A program made the position numbers and the translations under genes. Positions 8,784 to 17,310 of a stretch of DNA of 64,000 nucleotides are shown piece by piece. Under the pieces are notes generated by a model that ran no database searches, had not been told where the DNA came from, and was given only the letters and a program-made list of their open reading frames with translations. The DNA is from Alicyclobacillus fastidiosus (GTDB taxonomy: Bacteria; Bacillota; Bacilli; Alicyclobacillales; Alicyclobacillaceae). How positions within the stretch are numbered: the first letter of the stretch is position 1; each line of letters begins with the position of its first letter. Where the stretch lies: assembly GCF_026651875.1 (NCBI RefSeq), contig NZ_CP104067.1:5446501-5510500 (forward strand). The letters are read 5' to 3'.

Positions 8784-9539
8784 TTGGCGAATAATCATCG
8801 AATTGGTCTGATAGTTCCTAGTTCCAACACCACGATGGAGACAGAGATCCCGAGGATGTTAGCCTGGAGAATGAACGAGGTTGCACAGGAGACATTTACG
8901 TTTCACTCGAGTCGCATGCGCATGATGCACGTCACCCCTGAGCAGTTAAAAGCCATGGATGTCGAGAGTGACCGCTGTGCGGCAGAGTTATCCGATGCCC
9001 GTTGCGACGTGTTGGCGTACGCCTGTCTAGTGGCGATTATGTGCCAAGGGCCTGGCTATCACGAATCGTCTGAACGACGGCTGTCGCAGGTCGCGGTCGA
9101 AAACGGCGGTGCTGCGGATGTCATCAGCAGTGCAGGCGCGCTCATCGCGGGTATTCACACGCTTGGCGCCAAGAAAATTGCACTCATCGCTCCGTATATG
9201 AAACCGCTCACGCAAACGGTTATCGAATACATTCAGGCGGAGAACATCGAGGTGACAGACTCAATCAGTCTCGAAATTCCCGATAACCTCGAGGTGGGCC
9301 GACAAGATCCATTGAACTTAGTCGAGATCGTCAAGCGACTGGATACGAGCCAAGCGGATGCTGTCGTGCTGTCGGCGTGTGTGCAGATGCCGTGTCTGGA
9401 AGCGATTCAAAAGGTGGAAGACGCAATCGGTCTACCTGTCCTATCGGCGGCTACTTCCACCGTCTATCAAATCCTCAAGCGTTTAGAGTTGAAGCCGTTT
9501 GTTCCGAATGCGGGCCGTTTGCTGTCGGGCGCTTACTAA
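8784..9539 (+). CDS. Maleate cis-trans isomerase-like enzyme (Asp/Glu racemase superfamily)
   Basis: A 251-residue protein of the maleate isomerase/arylmalonate decarboxylase branch. It opens with RIGLIVPSSNTTMETE, a segment conserved in maleate isomerases. The two expected catalytic cysteines lie at residue 81 (LAYACLVA) and residue 199 (VVLSACVQMPC), close to the positions known for NicE-type enzymes. The predicted reaction is maleate to fumarate in the cytosol, as in nicotinate or aromatic breakdown. The start is TTG at 8784 behind a strong GGAGGAGGG. Convergent downstream is an MFS carrier and then a GntR regulator, which fits an inducible dicarboxylate pathway. Arylmalonate decarboxylase or a hydantoin racemase are alternatives. 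Confidence 0.8.
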   Translation: MANNHRIGLIVPSSNTTMETEIPRMLAWRMNEVAQETFTFHSSRMRMMHVTPEQLKAMDVESDRCAAELSDARCDVLAYACLVAIMCQGPGYHESSERRLSQVAVENGGAADVISSAGALIAGIHTLGAKKIALIAPYMKPLTQTVIEYIQAENIEVTDSISLEIPDNLEVGRQDPLNLVEIVKRLDTSQADAVVLSACVQMPCLEAIQKVEDAIGLPVLSAATSTVYQILKRLELKPFVPNAGRLLSGAY

Positions 9540-9630
9540 CAGGCCTGACACCCTGCACTTGCGGCGGTTCCAGATGCAGCGGCCCTCTAGCGCAGGAGCC
9601 CGTCGGCTGATGTGACCCCGCCCGACAAAA

Positions 9631-9668
9631 AAGACCCGGAGTCCGCGACATCGTGGACTCCGGGTCTT
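9631..9668. terminator. Bidirectional terminator
   Basis: A perfect 14-bp stem (9631-9644 with 9655-9668) with a 10-base loop lies between the converging isomerase and MFS genes. The minus-strand side has a six-T run; the plus side has a weaker T-rich stretch. Confidence 0.85.
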
Positions 9669-9687
9669 CTCATTTCGACGGGCGCCA

Positions 9688-10983
9688 TTAATCTTCTGCG
9701 GTCAGGGTCGTTCCTTTCGTCTCGCGGATGGTGAATACCAATAATCCTGATGCGAAGTAGGAGATGGACGCAAGGCCGATGAACATCGAGAACCCAATGG
9801 ACGAGATCAGCACAGGGGCTAGTAGAATACCGACAATCGACCCAATGCGTCCGACGTTAAAGCAGAATCCGGAGGCCGTCGCGCGAATGCTGGTCGGGAA
9901 CAATTCGCCGTACCATGCGCCAAACCCACTGAAGTATCCTGTAAAAAAGCCCAATAATGCCGAGATGATGCCGAGCGTGACGACATTGCCGCCAGTCAAC
10001 AGGAGATGACCGTTGGTCAATGGCATATGACTTGCGACATAGGTGAAAATCGGTATGATGACCGTCATGCCAAAAAAGAAAATGGCGAATGAAATTCGTC
10101 GACCGACAATTTCCGCAATATATCCATATACGAGATAGCCGAAGATTGCGCCGACGGCTGTCCACACGGAGAAGACCGGCGTCTGATTCATGTTAATACC
10201 GAGAATCTTTTGCAAGTAACTCGGTACAAACGTGAGGATGATCCAATATCCAACCATCCCTAACATCGAGACGAGAAGTGCCAACAACGTGGTCCTAATG
10301 TAATCCTTCTTGAAAATCGACAGCATGTTCTGGCTCTTGTGGCTGCGCGCGATGTAACTTCTGTTCGCCAACCAAATTGGCGATTCCTTGACGAACAAGA
10401 TGATATAGACAGCGGTTAACCACGCGGGGATGCTCGCGCAGATAAACAGCCGTCTCCAGGACTCCGGGTTGTGTGGGTCGAGGATTGTCCAAGCAAAGAT
10501 GGCCGCCAACAGCTGTCCGGCGGACCACCCGGTCTGCATCAACGCCAGTGCCTTCGCGCGCGAATCGGGTCGAGATACCTCTGAGATGAGTGCTGCGGCA
10601 GCAGACCACAATCCCCCGACGGCCACCCCGACGATAATTCGGAAGACATTGAGCTCTAGCATATTCTGAACAAATCCACACATGAGTGTCCCCAGGCCGT
10701 ATATGAGCACAGAAATCCACAGCGTTTGTTTGCGCCCAATGCGGTCAGAAATATTTCCGAACACGTACCCACCGACCCCGGTCGCCAAGAGGAACCAGGC
10801 GACCACAGTCGTAACACCTGACAGGTTGGTTTTAAACGTGTGTGCGACGGCCAACAGCACAAAGCTGAAAATGCCCGCGTCCATGGCATCGAACAGCCAA
10901 GACGCCCAAGATCCGATGATAGCGTTTACCTGATGGCCCGTCCGAATTTCGCTGGGAGCAGCGGCCAAATCCAATTGACTCAT
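9688..10983 (-). CDS. MFS transporter (AAHS/SHS-type organic acid symporter)
   Basis: A 431-residue, 12-helix major facilitator protein. The loop 2-3 signature appears as GNISDRIGRKQTLW and is followed by a long central cytoplasmic loop. The sequence resembles aromatic acid/sialate:H+ symporters. It likely imports an organic acid that the adjacent isomerase handles; this is inferred from proximity. The start ATG at 10983 has GGAGGGGG upstream. The GntR gene lies 27 bases upstream on the same strand, so the two may be co-transcribed. Confidence 0.85.
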   Translation of the reverse strand: MSQLDLAAAPSEIRTGHQVNAIIGSWASWLFDAMDAGIFSFVLLAVAHTFKTNLSGVTTVVAWFLLATGVGGYVFGNISDRIGRKQTLWISVLIYGLGTLMCGFVQNMLELNVFRIIVGVAVGGLWSAAAALISEVSRPDSRAKALALMQTGWSAGQLLAAIFAWTILDPHNPESWRRLFICASIPAWLTAVYIILFVKESPIWLANRSYIARSHKSQNMLSIFKKDYIRTTLLALLVSMLGMVGYWIILTFVPSYLQKILGINMNQTPVFSVWTAVGAIFGYLVYGYIAEIVGRRISFAIFFFGMTVIIPIFTYVASHMPLTNGHLLLTGGNVVTLGIISALLGFFTGYFSGFGAWYGELFPTSIRATASGFCFNVGRIGSIVGILLAPVLISSIGFSMFIGLASISYFASGLLVFTIRETKGTTLTAED

Positions 10984-11010
10984 AGGTCCCCCTCCAAATA
11001 TGGGAAAGAT

Positions 11011-11646
11011 TTAAATTATGGACAGACGGCTGTCGTCCGACAACCGATTCAGGAAATTCTGCAGGTTTTCTTCTAGATGTGTTCTCATCAACTGTTCTGC
11101 TGCCTCTCCATCCCCGCGGACGATAGCTTCGTAGATCTCGCGGTGCTCGTGCGGCAGCTCCATGCGATCGCGCACGATATCTTTACGACACAGCAAGATG
11201 ATGGTCTGCATCCGTTCAATTAGCTGTGTAATTTGATCATTCTGGCACGACCGCACGATGGCGTTATGAAATAGCGTATTCGCTTTCATCTTGGCTTCGA
11301 AATCACCCGTCGCAGACCGTTCGATCAAGGTGCCTAAAAACTGCTTATCCTCCTCTGTCATCTGGAGCGCTGCCATTTTTGCGGCATGGCCCTCCAGCAA
11401 AATGCGAATCTCATAACTCTCCTTAATTTCTTTCGGCGTCAATTCGACCACGGTTTTATTGCGCAGCAACCCCTCGTGCTCTAAGCGGATGACAGCCTCC
11501 CGAATCGGTGTGCGGCTGATATTTAACTCCGACGCGAGGCGTTCCTCTGAGAGTTTGACCCCTGACGGGAGTAGGCCCTCGATAATCTGCTTGAACAAAT
11601 AGTCGTAGACTTGTTGGTACGCGGGTTCCGGCCTACGGATTTCCAC
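11011..11646 (-). CDS. GntR-family (FCD/FadR subfamily) transcriptional regulator
   Basis: A 211-residue regulator. The N-terminal winged helix (about residues 10-70) includes LSEERLASELNISRTPIREAV, the classic GntR recognition helix. The C-terminal all-helical FCD ligand domain carries the conserved metal-site histidines (LFHNAIVRS, HEHREIYEAI, RTHLEE). FCD regulators respond to organic acids. The start is GTG at 11646 with AAGGAGG upstream. Its own upstream region and the isomerase promoter share a TGTATAC-type palindrome, so autoregulation and control of the isomerase are likely. Confidence 0.9.
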   Translation of the reverse strand: MEIRRPEPAYQQVYDYLFKQIIEGLLPSGVKLSEERLASELNISRTPIREAVIRLEHEGLLRNKTVVELTPKEIKESYEIRILLEGHAAKMAALQMTEEDKQFLGTLIERSATGDFEAKMKANTLFHNAIVRSCQNDQITQLIERMQTIILLCRKDIVRDRMELPHEHREIYEAIVRGDGEAAEQLMRTHLEENLQNFLNRLSDDSRLSII

Positions 11647-11680
11647 CGTCCTACTACCTCCTTCAATGCTATTCCGTTGC

Positions 11681-11705
11681 TATACTGAATCCTGTATACA
11701 GTATA
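11681..11705. promoter_or_regulatory. Putative GntR auto-operator
   Basis: TATACTG (11681-11687) and CAGTATA (11699-11705) form an inverted repeat enclosing a perfect CTGTATACAG palindrome (11692-11701). It lies 35-60 bases upstream of the GntR GTG. It shares the ATACTGTATAC core with the element at 8728-8746. Confidence 0.6.
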
Positions 11706-11749
11706 ATACAAACGCATTCATCATACCAGCTGTGAACATCATCAATCGG

Positions 11750-11925
11750 ACAAGGTCGGTCGTGTTCGGCGTACTCATGATTGGCATGTTTGCCAAGGAT
11801 ATTCCGGTGACCGCGTGGTCGACACCCTCATCGGCAGTCTCGTCGCGGTACTTTTGATGTTCGTCGTGCCGACCAACGAGCCAACATCCGGTGGAAACAG
11901 CAAGGCCCCTAGCGGGGCGGACTAA
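11750..11925 (+). pseudogene. Remnant of an aromatic acid exporter (FUSC/ArAE family)
   Basis: Plus-strand translation shows a hydrophobic segment (VVFGVLMIGMFAKDIPVTA) and, after a one-base frame change near 11812, RVVDTLIGSLVAVLLMFVVP followed by a short tail and a TAA at 11923-11925. The Arg-x-x-Asp-Thr-Leu-Ile-Gly element and the following helix are typical of FUSC/ArAE efflux proteins. The upstream several hundred residues are absent and the GntR upstream region replaces them. The end overlaps the 3' end of the opposite-strand 2Fe-2S subunit by 17 bases. It is a decayed gene end with no function expected. Confidence 0.5.
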
Positions 11926-12373
11926 GCGACTGAACAGCCTTCTCTATCTCCTCGTAACTCGTGCATCGACAGATATTCGATTCCAGCCACTGCACAACCT
12001 CGCACTCGTCAAATGGAATCCCCCGCTGCACCAGCGCGTGCACGTTCATGATAAAGCCAGGTGTACAGTAACCGCACTGAAAGGCGTAACAACTCGCAAA
12101 TGCGCGCTGGACAGGCGCATCTCGCAACCCCTCGACGGTCGTGATGGATTGGCCCACCCCCTCGATAGCGAGCATGATACAAGACTTGTACGGCTCCCCC
12201 CCCAGCAAGACCGTGCAGGCCCCACAATCACCATTCTCACACCCCGGTTTCGCCCCAGTCAGCCCAAGTTGCGCTCGAAGCACGTCGAGGAGTACGTCGG
12301 CTGGGCGAATGAGGACCACGCGCTCCACTCCATTCACGTGCAAGACGACTTCCCGCTTTGGCACCGCCACCAC
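11909..12373 (-). CDS. Molybdenum hydroxylase 2Fe-2S subunit (CoxS/XdhC-like)
   Basis: A 154-residue small subunit of the xanthine dehydrogenase family. The plant-type ferredoxin domain has GCENGDCGAC followed by a fourth Cys in YKSCIM. The second, all-helical 2Fe-2S domain has CGYCTPG and NICRCT. It passes electrons from the molybdenum centre to FAD. The GTG or ATG start near 12373 follows the FAD subunit directly, with no gap. It is the last gene of a three-gene minus-strand operon. Confidence 0.92.
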   Translation of the reverse strand: MVAVPKREVVLHVNGVERVVLIRPADVLLDVLRAQLGLTGAKPGCENGDCGACTVLLGGEPYKSCIMLAIEGVGQSITTVEGLRDAPVQRAFASCYAFQCGYCTPGFIMNVHALVQRGIPFDECEVVQWLESNICRCTSYEEIEKAVQSLSPPR

Positions 12374-13222
12374 CTATCGACCTCCCAACTTTTCAAGGAT
12401 CTCAAGCATAGCGCATCGCAGAACGAACATCCTATAGTCCCTCGACGCCTCAAAATCGTCCAGGACTTCACGCGGCGGAATCAGGCGTATCGCGTTGTCG
12501 ACTCGCTGTGTCCAATCGACACCTTCCCGGTTGAGTTCCAATTCGATGGCTCTCGACCGAAAAGGATACGAACAAACTCCACTAAACGCCGCTCGAATCG
12601 CATGGTTGACACGCAGCGCGGCCGCCGTCACGACGGGATACCCGACTCTGCCCATCTTGCGTCGCTTGAGATGAACAAATGGTGCCTTGCGCGCCTCCTT
12701 GTCGGTGACGATTTGCACAATCAAGTCGCCGGGACGAAGCGGGCTGCCTCCCACCGCCATGCGCGAAACGTTGACCACCCGCTTGCCCGCAACACCTGCT
12801 ACTCGCAGTTGACTGTCGCACAAAAGCAGCGGCAGAAGTGCTTCGCGGTAGATAATTTGACCACAGATATTCCCACCGAGCGTGATCTTGTTGCGGGCGG
12901 TCCGGTCGGCGATTTCCTGCACTGTGGCTTGCAGAAGTGGGAATTCACGGTCCAGCCACGGATGCTCCACCAACTGTGTCAACGTGGTGGCCGCACCCAA
13001 AATCAGCTGTTCACCCACCAGGCGGATCACGCGCGTCTCGGGGATCGGCTTAATGTCGATGACGGCGCCCGCGCCCACTTGGTGAAAGCGCGCCAGCGTG
13101 ATGATCTCCGTGCCTCCAGCGTAATACAGGGGGTTCATCCCCGCTTTTGCGAGTTCTCTGAACTGAGTCACCGCTTCCCGGTAGGTGCGGGCCGGGACGT
13201 AGTCAAAGTCGAGAGGAATCAT
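12374..13222 (-). CDS. Molybdenum hydroxylase FAD subunit (CoxM-like)
   Basis: A 282-residue FAD-binding subunit of the xanthine dehydrogenase family. FAD-contacting motifs are visible: YAGGTEIITL near the N-terminus and KITLGGNICG in the middle. The ATG at 13222 is preceded by GAGGAGG and begins MIPLDFDYVPARTY, the usual opening for CoxM proteins; an in-frame extension to 13252 would overlap the upstream gene further. It overlaps the large subunit by four bases and abuts the small subunit, so the three are made together. Confidence 0.9.
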   Translation of the reverse strand: MIPLDFDYVPARTYREAVTQFRELAKAGMNPLYYAGGTEIITLARFHQVGAGAVIDIKPIPETRVIRLVGEQLILGAATTLTQLVEHPWLDREFPLLQATVQEIADRTARNKITLGGNICGQIIYREALLPLLLCDSQLRVAGVAGKRVVNVSRMAVGGSPLRPGDLIVQIVTDKEARKAPFVHLKRRKMGRVGYPVVTAAALRVNHAIRAAFSGVCSYPFRSRAIELELNREGVDWTQRVDNAIRLIPPREVLDDFEASRDYRMFVLRCAMLEILEKLGGR

Positions 13223-15549
13223 GAGAAACACCCGCCTCCTCGCAGCCTCCACAACAGTTCAGACGTCATCGGCATGTGGTTGACCGGTCCGCCGGTCGCA
13301 TTGGACAGTGCGTTCGCGAGCGCCGCGGGCATCCCGATCAACCCGTGCTCGCCTAGCCCTCGCAGCCCCCAAGGGGCTTCTCGATGAGGCGTTTCTAAGA
13401 ACTGAACCTCATAGGCCGGTTGGTCCCCATACCGGTAAATTGGGTAAACGCGAAACTGTGGATTGGATATCACGCCATCCGCCCGATACACGTACCCTTC
13501 GCGACTCGCCAAGCTGAGGCCCATACTCATCCCACCCTTGATTTGCCCCAGGGCGAGCTCAGGATGAATCACCTTGCCACAATCGATGACGGTCACCGCC
13601 CGAACCACTCGGTACGTGAAATTCCTCGGATGGTACTCCACTTCCACGCCTTGCGCCGCGACCGTCCACTCCGGACCAGGCACGCCCTGTCCGGTGTCAA
13701 AATCGATCGGGATAACGCCCTCAATCGTGTACGTTCCCCGCCCCACGACATAGGAGCCGACGACATGTCCGTCTGGAAACACATATCCGTGCGAGAGCGC
13801 GCCGATCGGAATGACCCGCTGTGTTTGGCTACATACAGCCATCCCGTCGCGAATCTGCACGTCTTGTGGGTGACAGTCCATCGCCATCGCGGCATTTCGG
13901 GCGAGCTGCTTCACGGCGTCCTGTGCAGCTCGTACAGCGGCGTTCCCAGCTAAGAGACTACTGCGACTGGCGACCGTCTTCCAGTGCTCCGGCTGCTCCT
14001 TCGTATTGACCTCCAGGACGACGTCCACGTACTTTGCACTCATTTGGAACACTTCGGCCACCATCTGCGTCAGGGCCGTCTTCGTCCCTTGACCGATCTC
14101 CACCACGCCCGACACCACAGTCACCCGGCCGTCTCGGTGCACGTAGACAACCGCCCCAGAACTGGCGTCGGGCGGCGTGCTCGACGTCTTCCACACACCG
14201 GCGATGCCCTTGGCCAACAAGGTCGATCCGCACTGCACCACCGCTGGCCCCCGCCAGTCCAGGAGCTCCTTGAGCCGCGCGAAACACCCCGGAACATCGC
14301 CAATTGAACTGCGGGTCAACCGCGCTTGCGTGGGCGTCGTGTCGCCAGGGACGATGGCGTTTCGCATACGCAGCTCAAGTGGATCACAGCCAAGTTTCAA
14401 CGCGAGTTCGTCGAGTGCTCGCTCAATGACCAGCGTCTGTTCAGGATGGCCAAATCCCCGATAAGCGGTCGTCGGAGGGTGGTTGGTATACATGCAATAG
14501 GCGTCGCACTGCACGTGGTCCACACGGTAAGGACCTGTACAATCCTGCGCCGCGGCCTGTGTCACAATCACACCGCGGTCAGAATACCCCCCACCGTCAA
14601 ACCAGTAGGTGATCTCGGCGGCGACCAGACGCCCATCTCGCGTCGCGCCGAGCTTGACATTGGCTTCTAAGCCAATGTGGCAGGGGAGTGTCACCATATC
14701 CTGCTCGCGGGAACAGCGGAGTTTTACTCTCCGTCCGCCAACCGCCTCTGAGGCCGCCACTGCCAACGGCTCGAGAAACACGGTCGATTTGCCGCCAAAG
14801 CCGCCGCCCACCAGTGGCGTCACGACGCGCACATCCGATGCAGGGTAGCCAAACGTAGCCTCGATGACCTCTGGGACGGCAAACGGCGACTGCGAGGCGG
14901 TCGTCAAGTGGACTTCGCCGCTCGGGAGGATTTCAGCGATGGTACAGTGCGTCTCCATCGCAGCGTGATGCGCCTGCGGAAAGGAGATGTCGCACTCGAC
15001 GACGGACGCACACGCGTTCCACAACGCCTCCGGCTGGCCTTTACGCACTCGAATATACGTGGCGATATTCGATCCCGGTATCGGTCTAACCTGTTCGCCA
15101 ACGTGGTATGTACCGAGCTCCGGGTGAATGCGAGGAGCGCCGTCGGCGAACGACTCCTTCGGAGACTGTACGACCGGAAGCGGCTCACAGTGGATTTCGA
15201 CGAGCGCGGCGGCCGCCTGTGCCTGATGAAGTCGCTCTGCCACGACGATGGCCACGGGCTCCCCGGCGTAACGCACCCTCCCAAACGCGAGCAGGGGCCT
15301 GTCTTCGAGCGGGGAGCCAGTCATTCTGTGGCAATCCTGCCCGGTCACGACCGCTCGCACGCCAGGTGCACAAAGCGCCTTGCTCGTGTTCACGGAGAGA
15401 AGCCGCGCATGCGCATAGGGGCTGATCACCAGGACGGCGTGTAGCATGTCCGGATGGTGGAAATCGTCTGTGTATTTACCAAAACCTCCAACTTTTTCAG
15501 CTGTATCCTTGCGGAGAATACTTCGGCCAATCGCCTTTGTGTCCGCCAT
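13219..15549 (-). CDS. Molybdenum hydroxylase large, molybdopterin-binding subunit (CoxL/XdhA-like)
   Basis: A 776-residue molybdopterin cytosine dinucleotide-type large subunit. An aldehyde oxidase a/b hammerhead domain at the N-terminus is followed by Mo-cofactor domains with VGGGFGGK, TTAYRGFGHPEQT and, near the C-terminus, GLGEHGLIG, which holds the catalytic Glu. The AYRGFG loop is not the CO dehydrogenase AYXCSFR loop, so it is a purine, aldehyde or N-heterocycle hydroxylase rather than a CO dehydrogenase. The start ATG at 15549 has GGGAGG upstream. No Mo-cofactor insertion gene is adjacent. A nicotinate-type substrate would fit the nearby maleate isomerase, but that is only a suggestion. 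Confidence 0.9.
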   Translation of the reverse strand: MADTKAIGRSILRKDTAEKVGGFGKYTDDFHHPDMLHAVLVISPYAHARLLSVNTSKALCAPGVRAVVTGQDCHRMTGSPLEDRPLLAFGRVRYAGEPVAIVVAERLHQAQAAAALVEIHCEPLPVVQSPKESFADGAPRIHPELGTYHVGEQVRPIPGSNIATYIRVRKGQPEALWNACASVVECDISFPQAHHAAMETHCTIAEILPSGEVHLTTASQSPFAVPEVIEATFGYPASDVRVVTPLVGGGFGGKSTVFLEPLAVAASEAVGGRRVKLRCSREQDMVTLPCHIGLEANVKLGATRDGRLVAAEITYWFDGGGYSDRGVIVTQAAAQDCTGPYRVDHVQCDAYCMYTNHPPTTAYRGFGHPEQTLVIERALDELALKLGCDPLELRMRNAIVPGDTTPTQARLTRSSIGDVPGCFARLKELLDWRGPAVVQCGSTLLAKGIAGVWKTSSTPPDASSGAVVYVHRDGRVTVVSGVVEIGQGTKTALTQMVAEVFQMSAKYVDVVLEVNTKEQPEHWKTVASRSSLLAGNAAVRAAQDAVKQLARNAAMAMDCHPQDVQIRDGMAVCSQTQRVIPIGALSHGYVFPDGHVVGSYVVGRGTYTIEGVIPIDFDTGQGVPGPEWTVAAQGVEVEYHPRNFTYRVVRAVTVIDCGKVIHPELALGQIKGGMSMGLSLASREGYVYRADGVISNPQFRVYPIYRYGDQPAYEVQFLETPHREAPWGLRGLGEHGLIGMPAALANALSNATGGPVNHMPMTSELLWRLRGGGCFS

Positions 15550-15806
15550 CAGAAGAACCTCCCGCACGAAGTCGCGCTTGGCGCCCTAAGTACCACACAC
15601 AACCCTATGCGCCGCGGCGATTGTCCTAGACGTCCGCGGGAGCGCGACAGACGACCGGCTCACCGCCTCGTCTATCGCGTTTCCGTTTCCTGCCATTCAC
15701 GCGAATGTGATACAGTGAACACCACCGAGCCCTCTGCACCATCTTGCCTTCTTCGCAGGAACGTTCCATAGTACGGTTAGGACTCATCAGGAAAGAGGGA
15801 TGCATC

Positions 15807-16928
15807 GTGGCAGAAGTTAGACAGACGAAGTCGCTTTCGCAGGCGCCGCCATTTCGGGCGGATCAAGTAGGGAGTTTACTTCGCCCGGACCGCGTGAAAG
15901 AGGCGCGGCTGCAACGGGCTGCAGGGGACATTGCGGCGGACGAGCTGCGCCGAATCGAAGACGAAGAGATTGCGCGCATCGTTGAAAAGCAGAAGTCAAT
16001 CGGCCTACAGGCGGTGACCGACGGCGAACTGAGGCGGGCGTGGTGGCATTTTGACTTTCTCGAACACCTCGACGGCGTAGAGGGCTATGAGTCCGAAACG
16101 GGGATCCAGTTCAACCAAACGAAAACGAAATCGCACTCGATTAAGGTCGTCGACAAGTTGGACTTCTCCAACCATCCGATGTTGGAAGATTTCCGTTTTT
16201 TACTGCGTGCCGCTGGCTCGCATACGGCAAAAATGACGATACCAAGCCCGAGTATGCTTCACTTCCGCGGCGAGATTTCAAGGGACGCGTACCCAGACCA
16301 GGAACAGTTCTTCGAAGACTTAGCGCGTACATACAAAAAGGCGATTCAATCCTTTTACGATGCGGGCTGCCGATATCTTCAACTCGATGACACGTCGTGG
16401 GCGTACTTCTGCTCAGAAGAACAGAGGGAGCAACTTCGCGCGCGCGGGTTCCAACCGGACGACCTGATGTCGCGCTACAGGGACACCATCAATCGCGCGG
16501 TGGCAAATCGGCCGGATGATCTCACCATCACCATGCACATCTGCCGCGGCAATTTCCGCTCGACGTGGATTTCCTCTGGCGGCTATGAACCTGTCGCGGA
16601 GATCCTGTTTGACGGGCTCAACATCGATGGGTTCTTTTTGGAGTACGACAGTGATCGAGCTGGCGGATTCGAGCCCCTCCGATTCGTCAAGCGAAACGAC
16701 TTGCAAATCGTACTGGGACTCGTCACTTCGAAGTCAGGTGAGTTGGAGGATCGCGATGAGATCAAGCGGCGGATTGAGGAAGCGTCGCGCTATGTCGATT
16801 TGAATCAACTAAACCTGAGTCCACAGTGCGGTTTTGCATCGACCGAGGAAGGCAATCTCTTAACAGAGGAACAACAGTGGGCGAAACTGCGCCATGTGGT
16901 GGAAATCGCCGAAGAGGTTTGGAAGTAG
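15807..16928 (+). CDS. Cobalamin-independent methionine synthase-like methyltransferase (YxjG/MetE C-terminal type)
   Basis: A 373-residue protein equal to the C-terminal catalytic barrel of MetE. The opening FRADQVGSLLRP and DGELRR match YxjG/YxjH-type proteins. Zinc ligands are recognisable: His and Cys in MHICRGN (about residue 242), Glu in FFLEYD and Cys in SPQCGFAS. It probably transfers a methyl group to homocysteine or a related thiol, but short MetE-like proteins can use other methyl donors. The start is GTG at 15807 with an AGAGGG site seven bases upstream. No S-box riboswitch is visible upstream, unlike Bacillus yxjG. Confidence 0.85.
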   Translation: MAEVRQTKSLSQAPPFRADQVGSLLRPDRVKEARLQRAAGDIAADELRRIEDEEIARIVEKQKSIGLQAVTDGELRRAWWHFDFLEHLDGVEGYESETGIQFNQTKTKSHSIKVVDKLDFSNHPMLEDFRFLLRAAGSHTAKMTIPSPSMLHFRGEISRDAYPDQEQFFEDLARTYKKAIQSFYDAGCRYLQLDDTSWAYFCSEEQREQLRARGFQPDDLMSRYRDTINRAVANRPDDLTITMHICRGNFRSTWISSGGYEPVAEILFDGLNIDGFFLEYDSDRAGGFEPLRFVKRNDLQIVLGLVTSKSGELEDRDEIKRRIEEASRYVDLNQLNLSPQCGFASTEEGNLLTEEQQWAKLRHVVEIAEEVWK

Positions 16929-16966
16929 GCAGTGGTATAGAAGCACTCGTATTGCAGTTGGAGGAA

Positions 16967-17013
16967 CGCCTTTGTAGGCCGTCGGCAACCGTCCTGGCGG
17001 CCTTGCAAAGGCG
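16967..17013 (+). terminator. Possible hairpin terminator after the MetE-like gene
   Basis: CGCCTTTG...GGCCG (16967-16981) pairs imperfectly with CGGCC...CAAAGGCG (16998-17013), starting about 40 bases past the stop. There is no T run. The rest of the 16929-17310 gap has no gene I can support. Confidence 0.4.
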
Positions 17014-17310
17014 CTAAATTCTGGCCCGCCCCCGCATCTAGTCCCCTTACATCAGACTCCGAGTCTACCTGAGTTCTCACATCCGGCTTCCTCCATTCAC
17101 TCGCTTCGCTACCGCAGTGACCTCCAGGAAAATTTTCGGCAGGTGGTTTCCGCGCGACGTCGAAAACTATTTTTTGTCACAACAGCTGTAATATTCCGAA
17201 CGAGCGTTACGTCTATTCATGGGGTCATCTATTCTACCTCTATCTAATTTAGGAAAGCGATAAGTGGTGTTCGATGGCTCGCCAATTCAACGGGAGACCG
17301 GAGGTATGAC

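Noticed and set aside
11891..13387. A 498-codon plus-strand frame
   Set aside because: It runs antisense to the molybdenum hydroxylase subunits, which have clear family motifs and good ribosome sites on the minus strand; the plus-strand product has no recognisable domain.
13219..15549. Aerobic CO dehydrogenase large subunit
   Set aside because: The active-site loop reads AYRGFG rather than AYXCSFR, so oxidation of CO is unlikely.
15568..15806. Looked for an S-box (SAM) riboswitch before the MetE-like gene
   Set aside because: The conserved S-box helices and AGAGGTGGAGGGA-type core are not present in the 240 bases upstream.
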